Assembly (NCBI GenBank): GCA_013215565.1 | Contig: JABSQV010000110.1 | Span: 1 to 56,607, forward strand | From: Myxococcales bacterium | GTDB taxonomy: Bacteria > Myxococcota_A > UBA9160 > SZUA-336 | DNA: 56,607 bases | Direction: 5' to 3' | In this document: positions 1 to 7,810 of the stretch, one piece after another | Layout of the letters: each line of letters begins with the position of its first letter | How positions within the stretch are numbered: the first letter of the stretch is position 1 | Notes under the pieces: generated by a model | What the model was told of the DNA's origin: nothing | What the model saw: only the letters and a program-made list of their open reading frames with translations | Databases searched by the model: none | Translations under genes and position numbers: made by a program

Positions 1-1
1 C

Positions 2-1255
2 GACGAGGCGCAAAACCTGGATCCCGAGGTGCTCGAACAGATCCGGCTGCTCACGGATCTCGAGCCGGAAAACGGCTCCGAGAGCGGGAAGCTGATTCAG
101 ATCGTGCTCTTCGGGCAGCCGGAGCTGGACGAGAATCTGGCGCGGGCCGAAAACCAGGAGCTCCGGGAGCGCATCGCATTGCGCTGGGAGCTGGGTTCCA
201 TCCCATCCGGTGAGCTTGGTCCGTACCTGGAGCACCGGCTGCGCGTGGCCGGGTGTGGAGAAGGTCAACTGTTTTCGGCGGGTGCGATCCGGATGCTGCA
301 CCGGGCGTCCGGGGGGATGCCGCGCTTGATCAACGCGGTTGCGGATCGTTCCCTGCTCGGCGCGTACGCGGCCGGTCAACGCCGCGTGACGCGCGCGCGG
401 GTTCGGCGCGCCGCACGCGAACTCCCGCCAACCGAAGCGGCAGGCGGCCTGTGGACGCCGGGACTGACGCGTCGTGCGGCGCTGCTGGCGCTTGCCCTCG
501 GGGGACTCGTCGGGGGTGGCATCGCGGCCTGGGGCGGGCTCGCGAGTGTCGGACGGTCCGCCCCGGTGCTGCCGGGGGCCGGGGAGGCCTCCCGGGCTCT
601 GGTGACGCCGTCCGTGGGATCCCGGGGTCCGGCTGAGGGCCAGGAGCGCTCTGCGGCCCGCGCCGTCGACGCGGTGCTCGAGGCCTGGGGCTATCCGGCA
701 CTGGGGCTTGCGAGGATCGCGTCCGGGGAAATCGGGCGCGTGGTCGAAGCCTCGACGCCGCTGCGCGTGCTCGAGGCGCGCGCCACGCTGGGTCAACTGG
801 AGCGCCTCGATCTGCCCGCGATTCTCGAAATCCAGGAACCCGGGGCCGGCCGCAGCTATCAGGCGCTGATTGGAATGACCCACGAAGGCCGCGTGCAGCT
901 TCTGGGCGAGCGGGGGGCACGGCTCCTCAGCCGGTCCGAGTTGCTGCATCAGTGGGACGGGCGCACGCTGTGGCTCTGGACCAATTTCGAGGCCGTGCCG
1001 GAACTCGCGCCGGGAGCGACGGGTGCCTGGGTCGACTGGCTACAGGGTCGATTGCGAGAACTCGGCGACTTGCGCCCGGGTGGCGGCACGCGCGAATTCG
1101 ACTCGGCGACGGCGGCGGCCGTATCGCGTCTCCAGTCACGCTACGGTCTCGCGGAGACGGGTGTACTCGATCAGGCGACGCTGCTCGCGTTGTATCAGGC
1201 ATTGCGCTTCGGCTCTCCGCGGATCGCGATCGCGACGGGGAGGAAGGTCTCGTGA
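2..1255 (+). CDS. gspA: GspA/ExeA-type AAA ATPase with C-terminal peptidoglycan-binding domain, 5' end missing
   Basis: The gene enters from the left edge: the frame is open from base 2 and the first visible residues, DEAQNL, are the Walker B motif of the ExeA family, so the Walker A region lies outside the window. After the rest of the ATPase domain comes one membrane segment (about residues 147-170 counted from base 29), a middle domain like the one found in other GspA proteins, and a C-terminal peptidoglycan-binding repeat (REFDSATAAAVSRLQ...GVLDQATL). In this family the ATPase works with GspB to place the type II secretin through the peptidoglycan. The stop overlaps the gspB start by 4 bases (GTGA), so the two are translationally coupled. 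The GTG at 29 is inside the ATPase domain and is not the real start. Confidence 0.87.
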   Translation, partial: DEAQNLDPEVLEQIRLLTDLEPENGSESGKLIQIVLFGQPELDENLARAENQELRERIALRWELGSIPSGELGPYLEHRLRVAGCGEGQLFSAGAIRMLHRASGGMPRLINAVADRSLLGAYAAGQRRVTRARVRRAARELPPTEAAGGLWTPGLTRRAALLALALGGLVGGGIAAWGGLASVGRSAPVLPGAGEASRALVTPSVGSRGPAEGQERSAARAVDAVLEAWGYPALGLARIASGEIGRVVEASTPLRVLEARATLGQLERLDLPAILEIQEPGAGRSYQALIGMTHEGRVQLLGERGARLLSRSELLHQWDGRTLWLWTNFEAVPELAPGATGAWVDWLQGRLRELGDLRPGGGTREFDSATAAAVSRLQSRYGLAETGVLDQATLLALYQALRFGSPRIAIATGRKVS

Positions 1256-2148
1256 GCACGATCCTGGATGCGCTGAAGAAACTCGAGCGCGAGCGCAGCG
1301 GCAACGAAGACCCGGTCTACCGGAACATCTCGGCCGGGGCCGGGAGCGCCCCCGTCCAGTCGGGGCGCAGCCGTCGTGCACTCGGAATGCTCGTCGCGGC
1401 AGCGGCCGGCATCGCGCTGCTCACGCTCGGCTACCTCTGGATTCAGAGCCCGCGCGATACTGCGTCGGGGTTCCCGGCCGGGAGCAGGGCCGAGGCCGGA
1501 GCCGCGGGTACGGCGAAGTCTGGACCGCCCGAGTCGCTGCCGACGTCGGGCGCGGTTCCGGCGCCGGTTCCGAGACGCACCATCGAGCGCGTGCCGCCCC
1601 GGGACCAGGCGCGCGCGGCCTCGTCCGTCTCGCCCGATGCGTCGGAGGGCAGCGTTGCTCCGGTTGATCGCCGGGCCTCGGCGCGGGTGCGCGCCGAGCG
1701 GGTCATGGCGCGCCGTGCCGCGGGAGCTTCGGCGGCTGCCGGCCCGCCGGCGAGCCCGATACCGGGCGGCTCCGGGCCACCGGTGCAGAAGAGCCGCGCT
1801 GCAGGAGGCTCGACCGTGCTCTCCGCCTCGGCTGGAGCCGGACCCGGGACACCGGAGCCCGCGCCCGCAACGCCCGAGCCCGTGATCGCGTCCGAGCCTG
1901 TGCGCGTGGCACAGTCTCCCGAACCTGCCCCGGGAGCGCAGGGCGAGCCGTCGCGCGTCAAAGTTCTGAATGTGCGCTGGCATCCGTCAGTCGAGCGCCG
2001 TCTCGTGCGCATCCAGTTCGACCAGTCCGGTCCCTACGATTTGCACGAAGGAGACGTGGTGGCCGGGGTGTTGATCTACCGGATTCACCCGGCCTCGGTC
2101 GAAGTGCGGACCGGAAAGCGGACGGAAACGCCGACTCTCGGGGAGTGA
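1252..2148 (+). CDS. gspB: Type II secretion assembly protein GspB
   Basis: This 298-residue protein starts at the GTG that overlaps the gspA stop. Its N-terminus MSTILDALKKLERER is the family hallmark. One membrane segment follows at about residues 43-61, then a long Ala/Pro/Arg-rich linker of roughly 170 residues, and a C-terminal T2SSB-type domain (KVLNVRWHPS...LVRIQFDQ...VVAGVLIYRIHPASVEV). GspB is an inner-membrane protein with a periplasmic C-terminal domain and is thought to work with GspA in secretin assembly. No other gsp genes are in the window to the right. The low-complexity linker makes alternative frames look open, but the conserved ends fix this frame. Confidence 0.88.
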   Translation: MSTILDALKKLERERSGNEDPVYRNISAGAGSAPVQSGRSRRALGMLVAAAAGIALLTLGYLWIQSPRDTASGFPAGSRAEAGAAGTAKSGPPESLPTSGAVPAPVPRRTIERVPPRDQARAASSVSPDASEGSVAPVDRRASARVRAERVMARRAAGASAAAGPPASPIPGGSGPPVQKSRAAGGSTVLSASAGAGPGTPEPAPATPEPVIASEPVRVAQSPEPAPGAQGEPSRVKVLNVRWHPSVERRLVRIQFDQSGPYDLHEGDVVAGVLIYRIHPASVEVRTGKRTETPTLGE

Positions 2149-2223
2149 GCTGATTCCGCTGCTCGATCGCGTCGCCGTCGCGCACGGAACGCGAATCGGT
2201 CACCGCGACGTTGCACTCTCTGA

Positions 2224-2253
2224 TTGACACGCCAGCGTCGGCGGAATTAGAAT
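2224..2253 (+). promoter_or_regulatory. Near-consensus sigma-70 promoter without an obvious gene
   Basis: A perfect TTGACA (2224-2229) is followed after 18 bases by TAGAAT (2248-2253). It lies 75 bases past gspB and points toward the convergent glycosyltransferase gene. No convincing reading frame follows, so it may drive a small RNA that ends at the hairpin 2371-2414. Confidence 0.45.
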
Positions 2254-2259
2254 CTGGCC

Positions 2260-2414
2260 GGTTCGACGGCGGTTCCTGCCCAGTCGTTGCACTGCTGCAC
2301 TGCTGTATGCTCGGGGATGAAGGGGTTCAGCCGGTCTGGCTCCGGCCGCCGTCTCCCGGGTCGGAGAGACGGGATGCGTGGGGGATCGCGAGTCTGCGAG
2401 ATCTCACGCATCCC
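2260..2414 (+). ncRNA. Candidate intergenic small RNA
   Basis: The 287-base gap between gspB and the glycosyltransferase holds a near-consensus promoter and, about 120 bases later, a hairpin with a perfect 10-bp stem. Together they define a possible transcript of about 155 nt. The interior contains a short tandem repeat (TGCACTGC twice, near 2285-2300) and a small GTCTC/GAGAC inverted repeat at 2351-2370. The frame running through here has no recognisable protein and continues into antisense of the next gene. No known RNA family is recognised; this is inference from promoter and terminator-like signals only. Confidence 0.27.
2371..2414. terminator. Inverted repeat between convergent genes, possible bidirectional terminator
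   Basis: GGGATGCGTG (2371-2380) and CACGCATCCC (2405-2414) are perfect 10-base inverted arms around a 24-base, partly pairing loop. It lies between gspB (plus) and the glycosyltransferase (minus). No T-run follows on either strand, so it is not a textbook intrinsic terminator. Confidence 0.45.
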
Positions 2415-2435
2415 GGACTCCGCGCCGCGGGAGTG

Positions 2436-3191
2436 TTAGTTGACCGTCTCGTCCGACGGAAACGACTCTCTCGCATGCAGCCACCGGATCTGCACGAGTT
2501 CCAGGAAGGCGTGTAGCCCTCCCGCGACTCCGAGGCGGGAGCCGTCGTCATTGCGCCACTCAACCGGGAGTTCTTCGATCCGTAGCCCGGCGCGCTTGGC
2601 CAGGAAGAGGGATTCCACATCGAAGGCGAATCCGCTGATGCGCAGGCGCGGAAAGATCTTGCGCACGGCCTCCCGGCGGAACATCTTGAACCCGCACTGA
2701 GTATCTAGAGAAGTGGAGAGCCCCAGCGCACGCACGCTCAGGTTGAAGATCCGGCCGGAGGCCCGGCGCAGTCCGCTCTGCGCCTTTGTGATTCTTGACC
2801 CGGGAAGCCTGCGGGATCCGATGGCGATGTCGGCCCCTTTGTCGAGGGCTGCGCGGAGTCGGGCCTCTTCCTCGATCGGCGTCGAGAGATCCACGTCGCT
2901 GAAAAGCACGAAGCGTCCCCTGGCCTCGAGCGCGCCGGCCCGAACCGCGGCGCCCTTGCCGCGGTTTTCAGGAAACGAGATCAGACGCCCGTGTCTGCAT
3001 CGGGCCAGGCCCTCGGCGCCCACGCCCGCGGTCGCGTCGCGGCTCCCGTCGTCCACCACCAGGATTTCGTATTCGAGCGATAGTCGCTCGAGGTAGCTGC
3101 GTACGGAATCGAGGGTTTCGGTGAGGCGCAGAGCCTCGTTAAAGGCCGGGAAGACCACAGAAAGTTCGGGGGCTGCAGTCGGGTCGCTCAC
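2436..3191 (-). CDS. Family 2 glycosyltransferase, dolichyl/polyprenyl-phosphate sugar synthase-like
   Basis: The 251-residue protein is a GT-A glycosyltransferase of the DPM1/ALG5-like type. It shows the family order ELSVVFPAFNEA near residue 9, EILVVDDGSRDAT near 41, FPENRGKGAAVRAG, the metal-binding FSDVDLSTP (DxD-like), IGSRRLPGSR and the DTQCGFKMFRREA loop near residue 165, with FAFDVESLFLAKR after it. Such enzymes transfer a hexose from a nucleotide sugar to a polyprenyl phosphate at the inner membrane. No C-terminal membrane helices are present, so it is the soluble, membrane-associated form. GTG start; it lies 18 bases behind the rhomboid gene in the same operon. The sugar and lipid cannot be told from sequence. 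Confidence 0.85.
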   Translation of the reverse strand: MSDPTAAPELSVVFPAFNEALRLTETLDSVRSYLERLSLEYEILVVDDGSRDATAGVGAEGLARCRHGRLISFPENRGKGAAVRAGALEARGRFVLFSDVDLSTPIEEEARLRAALDKGADIAIGSRRLPGSRITKAQSGLRRASGRIFNLSVRALGLSTSLDTQCGFKMFRREAVRKIFPRLRISGFAFDVESLFLAKRAGLRIEELPVEWRNDDGSRLGVAGGLHAFLELVQIRWLHARESFPSDETVN

Positions 3192-3209
3192 GAACTACGC
3201 TGCGGGTTT

Positions 3210-3932
3210 CTAGTGGAAGGTCGGGCGATCGTCGTCGTCCCTTGAGCGTCGCTTCCTCTCAAACTCGTCTTTGCGCACGGTGCGCAGTTTCCTACGCATG
3301 CGCATACGGTGCCAGTAGTAGCGAAGATTTCGCAATTTGAGAGCGCGGAGCAATTCGTTTCGCATCAGAAAGCCCGCGATCAGTACACCCCCCAGGTGAC
3401 CCACGTAGCTGATCTGTTCTCCTCCCCACATGAACTGCAGCACGAACAGGATCGGGATAAACCAGATTGCCTTGATCGGAACCGGGAACGGGAAGATGAA
3501 GACCGTGCGCTCGGGCCACATCAGGCTGAAGGCTGTGAGCAGGCCGAAGATCGCGCCTGAGGCTCCCAGCGTCGGATACGGGAATCCCAGCATCGCGTTC
3601 CACAGAAAGATGATCATGCCGGCCCCGATTCCGCACTGCAGGTAGAAGCGCAGGAAGCGCCGGGATCCCCAGACGGATTCGAGCACGCCCCCGAACATCC
3701 AGAGCGCGAACATGTTGAATACGACGTGCATCAAGGAGCCGTGCAGCCACATGTAGGTGGCGGGCTGCCAGAGGTAGCCTTGCACCACGCGATTCACGCT
3801 CAACGCGCCGAACTCGAGGAGTCCTTGCTGGAACTCGGTGCCGAGGAGGTTCTGTGCGAGAAACACGACCGCATTCGCGATCATGATCCACTTCACCATC
3901 GGAGTGAGGCCCGGAACCTGACTGCGCTGCAA
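3210..3932 (-). CDS. Rhomboid-family intramembrane serine protease
   Basis: A polytopic membrane protein of 240 residues. The rhomboid signatures are present: WLHGSLMHVVFNMFALW (HxxxN region, TM2), the catalytic serine in GASGAIFG (TM4) and the catalytic histidine in GHLGGV (TM6). The tail is strongly basic and then acidic (RKRRSRDDDDRP) and is probably cytosolic. The TTG start at 3932 is favoured because a purine-rich AGAGAGGG sits 7 bases upstream; an in-frame ATG lies at 3899 but would remove part of the first helix region. It follows the NUDIX and luciferase-like genes and precedes the glycosyltransferase. The substrate is unknown. Confidence 0.9.
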   Translation of the reverse strand: MQRSQVPGLTPMVKWIMIANAVVFLAQNLLGTEFQQGLLEFGALSVNRVVQGYLWQPATYMWLHGSLMHVVFNMFALWMFGGVLESVWGSRRFLRFYLQCGIGAGMIIFLWNAMLGFPYPTLGASGAIFGLLTAFSLMWPERTVFIFPFPVPIKAIWFIPILFVLQFMWGGEQISYVGHLGGVLIAGFLMRNELLRALKLRNLRYYWHRMRMRRKLRTVRKDEFERKRRSRDDDDRPTFH

Positions 3933-4016
3933 GCGATCGCCCTCTCTGTGACCCGCGGCATCCCGCGCATTCTGCGCATGAAACCCGGGCGGACGGGACC
4001 CGTTCCGCTTGCAAGC

Positions 4017-4874
4017 CTAGGCCATCTCGCGGGGATTTGCCGGGGCCAGGGCCTCGAGCGCCGCCAGGCAGTCGGGCTCTTCGAGCCCGGCCAGATCGAG
4101 CACGGGAAGGTCGATCTCGAGTTCGTTTCGCAGTGCCTTCAGGCGATCCCGGCAGCGCGGCGTCTCTCCCCAGAGAACCGCGTTCCGGGCTTCGGCGGGA
4201 GAGAGGTCTGCGAACCAGGGCGATGCACGCCGGTAGGCGCGGCCGGCTTCGTCCCACGATCGATTGGGACGCGCGAAGATCCAGAGGCAGGTTTCGACCC
4301 TGCGGGCGAGGTGCGCCCGCGCGCGATCGAGTCGGGCCCGGGTGGGTGCGACGTTCGCGTCCCACAGGTCGGCGTGACGATCGACGACCCTCATCGCGCG
4401 CGGCCCGCGCGCCGCCACGATCAGCGGAACCAGGGCGTCGCGTCCGCGGAGTTCATCGCGCAACCGCGAGAGTTCCTGGTCGAGCCAGCGCACGCGCGCG
4501 CCGGGCGCGAGTTCCCCGGCGGTGCGCACCGCGTCGCCGACGCCGAAGAAGCCCACGGGCCTGCCGCGGCCGCTCTCCCGCTGCGCGACCAGCGAGCCCG
4601 CCAGTTCGCGCGCGTCCCAGAGCGAGGGCAGTTGGATCGATCCGACGCGCGCCCGTTCCAGACCGTCGAATCCCTCTGCGGTGCGAGTCGCGCCCGGCTC
4701 CCCGTGGCGGGCAGCGCGGTCGGGAGTGACGCTGGCCCGGCCGTCTACGAAAATCAGGCAGTAGCCGAGCGCATCGGCGCGCCGGGCGACCCGCCGCGTG
4801 GCCGCGGGCTCGAGCCAGTGGCCAATCAACGAGACGCCGAGTCCGCCGGACGGGACCCAGACTTTCGGGCTCAC
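4017..4874 (-). CDS. Divergent luciferase-like (LLM) flavin/F420 oxidoreductase-like protein
   Basis: The 285-residue protein resembles the bacterial luciferase-like TIM-barrel family: GVSLIGHWLEPAATRRVARRADALGY at the N-terminus matches the first barrel strand and helix, and LVPLIVAARGPRAMRVVDRHADLWDAN matches the conserved segment seen in LLM enzymes. Several usual cofactor-contact segments are weak, so activity is uncertain. It starts at a GTG that overlaps the NUDIX stop by 4 bases (4871-4874), showing translational coupling. No substrate can be suggested. The frame has long competing open frames because of the GC content, but the operon overlap supports this one. Confidence 0.7.
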   Translation of the reverse strand: MSPKVWVPSGGLGVSLIGHWLEPAATRRVARRADALGYCLIFVDGRASVTPDRAARHGEPGATRTAEGFDGLERARVGSIQLPSLWDARELAGSLVAQRESGRGRPVGFFGVGDAVRTAGELAPGARVRWLDQELSRLRDELRGRDALVPLIVAARGPRAMRVVDRHADLWDANVAPTRARLDRARAHLARRVETCLWIFARPNRSWDEAGRAYRRASPWFADLSPAEARNAVLWGETPRCRDRLKALRNELEIDLPVLDLAGLEEPDCLAALEALAPANPREMA

Positions 4875-5404
4875 GTGTTCGCGCGCGTACGGGTCGCGTG
4901 GAAGAGCGCGACGATCGTCTTCGCGTCCACGATCTCCTCCCGACCGATCATCTCGAGCGCCTGCGAGAATTCCAGTTCGTGAATCTCGATCACTTCCTGA
5001 GACTCCTGCGCGAGCCGTCCGGGCTCGAGGTCGAATGCGCAGAACAGGTGGATCCGCTCATCGGTAAAGCCCGGCGTCGTCAGAATCGATCCGGTCCGCT
5101 GCAGACGGCCGGCACGGTAGCCGGTCTCTTCCTCGAGTTCGCGCGTCGCGCAGCGCTCCGGAGCCTCTCCTGGGTCGAGTTTCCCGGCGGGGACTTCCCA
5201 GATGAAGCCACCCGCTGCGTGCCGGTACTGGCGCAGGAGCAGGATCCGATCTCCTGAGACGAACGGGACCACGGCAGCCGCGCCCGGGTGATGCAGCAGT
5301 TGGAGCGTGGCGCGGTTGCCGTTTGGAAGCACCACCAGCTCCTCGACCCAGCGTCCGACGGGCCCCTCGTGGAGCACGCGTGGCTTAGCCCCTGCTGTGC
5401 TCAC
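4871..5404 (-). CDS. NUDIX hydrolase, ADP-ribose pyrophosphatase-like
   Basis: The 177-residue protein carries a complete Nudix box, GKLDPGEAPERCATRELEEE continuing TGY, near residue 75, preceded by the family's ILLLRQYRHAAGGFIWEVPAG. This arrangement is typical of the NudF/ADP-ribose pyrophosphatase group, which cleaves ADP-ribose and related nucleoside diphosphate sugars with Mg. TPGFTDERIHLF downstream is also characteristic. GTG start at 5404 with AGGAG five bases upstream. First gene of a minus-strand operon with the luciferase-like protein, rhomboid protease and glycosyltransferase. Cytosolic; the exact substrate is not fixed by sequence. Confidence 0.9.
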   Translation of the reverse strand: MSTAGAKPRVLHEGPVGRWVEELVVLPNGNRATLQLLHHPGAAAVVPFVSGDRILLLRQYRHAAGGFIWEVPAGKLDPGEAPERCATRELEEETGYRAGRLQRTGSILTTPGFTDERIHLFCAFDLEPGRLAQESQEVIEIHELEFSQALEMIGREEIVDAKTIVALFHATRTRANT

Positions 5405-5545
5405 CGCCGCTCCTCGGACGCGAGCCCCAGGCTGCGTGCGCTACGGGTGAGTGGTCGTGAAATGTGATTGCCTCAGAAGCTCGCGTCCCGCCCGTCTGCC
5501 TTGCGTACGCTTCGTCCCGCGGGGCACGCGCCGCGCAGCTTAGCC

Positions 5546-5551
5546 TAGAAT
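5546..5551 (+). promoter_or_regulatory. -10-like box TAGAAT close to the peptidase start
   Basis: TAGAAT ends 10 bases before the ATG at 5562 and no Shine-Dalgarno sequence lies between them. Transcription from it would give a leader of only about 3-4 bases. An overlapping TAGCCT lies at 5541-5546. Confidence 0.4.
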
Positions 5552-5561
5552 CTGTCCCAGG

Positions 5562-7046
5562 ATGCAGGAACTTCGCGACCGGCTGGAGGCGTACCTGGTC
5601 GAGATGGCCCGGGCGGGACTCGGGTTCCGGTCCGGCCGATCGCGCACGCTCGATCTCGATCCGATCGACGATCGCTTCCCTGAGCTGTGTTCGGGAGAGT
5701 GGATCGAGGCGGCGCGGGGCGAGTCCGAGGGCGCTTTTGGCGCCGACGCCCGCGAGGGTGCACGCCGGCTGGCGCGGGCCCTCGAGGAGATCGCGATCTC
5801 TGCGCGCGTGCGGCCCCGCGAGCGGGAACTGCGCGAGCGCGAAGCGGCGCAGATCGCGCGTGTCGCGGGCGAGGAGCAGAGGGTGTTCAGCTGGCAGAGC
5901 CGGCTCGGGTCCGAGCCCGAAGCTCTGCGCAGGCACCAGATCCAGGACGCGATTGACGCCGCGGCGGGCGAACTGAATTCGCTGCGTGAGGAACTCTTCA
6001 GGGAACGCTTGGAACTTCGCAACGTGCAGGGCTACGCAACGCCGCGTGCGTGGGCCGAGGCCCAGCACCCGGACCTCGATTATGATCTCTGGGGTCGCCA
6101 CGCGTCTGAGTTCCTGCTCGCGACCGAAGCCGCCTACCGGGACCAGCTTCGCCGATCGCTCTCCGGGATCGGCGTAGATCCATCGGCCGCAGGCCGTGGC
6201 GATGCGGCGCGGCTCAGTCGTCTCGGCGAGTTCGACGCGCTCTTCCCGGCGCAGCGCATGCGCGAGTGTCTGGATTTTACGCTCGACGGTATGGGGCTCC
6301 GGCTCGACCGCGTACCCGCAATCCGGATCGATGCCACCGCACGTCCGGGCAAGAACCCGCGCGCGAGTTGTATCGCGCCCAAGGTGCCCGAGGAGGTCTG
6401 GATCCTGCTCGCGCCGCGGGGCGGGGTCGACGACTACGAGACCTTCTTTCACGAGGCCGGGCACGCACTCCACCACGCGTTCACCTCGCCCGAGTTGCCG
6501 GTGGAACGCCGTCGCCTCGTCGAGCCGGCGCTCACCGAGAGCTTTGCGTTCCTGCTCCACTACCGGATCTCGGATCCCGCGTGGATGTCGGAGGGTCCGG
6601 CGGCCGATCACTCCGAAGCCTTCGCGGCGGCGCTGCGCCTGCGCAAGCTGGCGCTGCTGCGCCGTTACACGGCCAAGATTCGCTACGAACTCGAGCTGAA
6701 CGCGCTGGGCGCGGACGAGTCCTGCCGCTCCCTGTCTGAGCTCTACGCGAGCGAACTCTCGGAGGCGACCGGGTTTGGATACCGGAGCGAGAGTTACCTC
6801 CAGGACACCGACCCGGACTTCTATTCCGTCGACTACTTCAGGGCCTGGTGTCTCGAGGTTCAGCTGGCCGAGGCGCTGCGCGAGCGTTTCGGGCGGCGCT
6901 TCTGGAAGGAGAGGCGGGCTGGGGATCTGCTCAAGGAACTCTGGAACACCGGCGGCAGCTACACGGCGGCTCAGCTTGCCAGAGAACTCGGCCTGGGCGA
7001 GATCGATCCCGCGCCGCTCATCGCGGATCTTCTCCGCGCGAGCTGA
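5562..7046 (+). CDS. M3-like zinc metallopeptidase (gluzincin)
   Basis: The 494-residue protein has a zinc site FFHEAGHALHH with His297, Glu298 and His301, and a third-ligand candidate Glu326 in EPALTESFAF, the spacing expected for M3/oligoendopeptidase-type gluzincins. The N-terminal half is helical and charged (RERELREREAAQIARV) like the M3 helical cap, and the C-terminal part keeps RYTAKIRYELELN and DFYSVDYFRAWCLE helices. No signal peptide is visible, so it is likely a cytosolic oligopeptidase. It is shorter than E. coli OpdA or Dcp. It heads a plus-strand group; the alpha/beta hydrolase follows after 17 bases. Confidence 0.8.
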   Translation: MQELRDRLEAYLVEMARAGLGFRSGRSRTLDLDPIDDRFPELCSGEWIEAARGESEGAFGADAREGARRLARALEEIAISARVRPRERELREREAAQIARVAGEEQRVFSWQSRLGSEPEALRRHQIQDAIDAAAGELNSLREELFRERLELRNVQGYATPRAWAEAQHPDLDYDLWGRHASEFLLATEAAYRDQLRRSLSGIGVDPSAAGRGDAARLSRLGEFDALFPAQRMRECLDFTLDGMGLRLDRVPAIRIDATARPGKNPRASCIAPKVPEEVWILLAPRGGVDDYETFFHEAGHALHHAFTSPELPVERRRLVEPALTESFAFLLHYRISDPAWMSEGPAADHSEAFAAALRLRKLALLRRYTAKIRYELELNALGADESCRSLSELYASELSEATGFGYRSESYLQDTDPDFYSVDYFRAWCLEVQLAEALRERFGRRFWKERRAGDLLKELWNTGGSYTAAQLARELGLGEIDPAPLIADLLRAS

Positions 7047-7063
7047 TAGCATCGCGGCGTCGC

Positions 7064-7684
7064 ATGGCGCCCAGTGAATTCCCGGTGACGATCGAGGTCG
7101 CTCCGGATGCCCTCGTTCTCGAGGGGCTCTGGCAGCCCGGAAGCGGTCGCGCCGGCGTGATTGCGCCGCCGCATCCGGAATACGGGGGCAGCTTCGACAA
7201 CCCCGTCGTGAGTGAGGTCGCGTTTGCGCTCGAGTCCGCCGGCTGCGCATCGCTCCGCTTCAACTGGCGCGGCGTGGGAGCGAGCCAGGGCCGGCCGACC
7301 GGGGACTGGCGTGCCGCCGACGCGGATTTCGCGGCCGCGGTCGATCAACTCGACCGTACCGTACCGGCGCCCCTATTCGGGGCTGGCTATTCGTTCGGGG
7401 CGGCGGCGGCCCTGCGTTTCGGCCTCGCGGATTCCAGGCTCGGAAGCCTGCTCCTGGTGGCACCGCCGGTTTCGATGCTGCGCAAGCTCCCGATCGAGCG
7501 CTTCCGGGGACCGATCTGCGTGATCGTCGGGGACGAGGACGTGTTCGCGCCCGCCGATCAACTCTCCGAGCTCCTCTCCAGCCGCGAGAACGTACGCCTG
7601 GATGTGATCCAGGGGGTGGACCACTTCTTCAGCGGTCCCGGGCTCTCGGAAGTCCGGCGGCTGGCCCGGGGCGCGCTCGGCTGA
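7064..7684 (+). CDS. Small alpha/beta hydrolase (COG2945-like)
   Basis: A 206-residue single-domain alpha/beta hydrolase. It shows the PPHPEYGGSFDNPVV N-terminal signature of the COG2945 group, FNWRGVGASQG, the nucleophile elbow GYSFG, the acid in VGDEDVFAP and the catalytic His in GVDHFF. The canonical triad is therefore complete. I chose the ATG at 7064, which matches the family's usual length; the open frame upstream overlaps the peptidase gene and is not conserved. A TAGCAT box lies 11 bases upstream but the gene probably also reads through from the peptidase. Cytosolic; substrate unknown. Confidence 0.85.
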   Translation: MAPSEFPVTIEVAPDALVLEGLWQPGSGRAGVIAPPHPEYGGSFDNPVVSEVAFALESAGCASLRFNWRGVGASQGRPTGDWRAADADFAAAVDQLDRTVPAPLFGAGYSFGAAAALRFGLADSRLGSLLLVAPPVSMLRKLPIERFRGPICVIVGDEDVFAPADQLSELLSSRENVRLDVIQGVDHFFSGPGLSEVRRLARGALG

Positions 7685-7796
7685 GCGGGTGCTCTGCGAG
7701 CGCGGCTCCGCGACGGGCCCGCTCCTCGCTCCCGGTCCCCTGACCGCGCCGCCGGGCGGGTCCGAGCGGGCACGGAGCTTGCTCTCCCTGGCGGCG

Positions 7797-7805
7797 AAGG
7801 AGGTG
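7797..7805 (+). promoter_or_regulatory. Perfect Shine-Dalgarno sequence of the sigma-54 activator gene
   Basis: AAGGAGGTG sits 5 bases before the GTG at 7811. It is fully complementary to the usual 16S rRNA tail and fixes the start. It contrasts with the many genes here that have no Shine-Dalgarno sequence at all. Confidence 0.85.
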
Positions 7806-7810
7806 CGCAC

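Noticed and set aside
2260-2300. GGTTCGAC-like sequence reminiscent of a tRNA T-loop
   Set aside because: No acceptor, D or anticodon stem can be folded around it.
2211-2516. A 101-codon frame in the gap after gspB
   Set aside because: It begins inside the promoter-like region, runs antisense into the glycosyltransferase gene and has no recognisable features.
5385-7250. A 621-codon minus-strand frame opposite the M3-like peptidase
   Set aside because: The peptidase carries a clear zinc motif; the antisense frame has none and a shadow-like composition.
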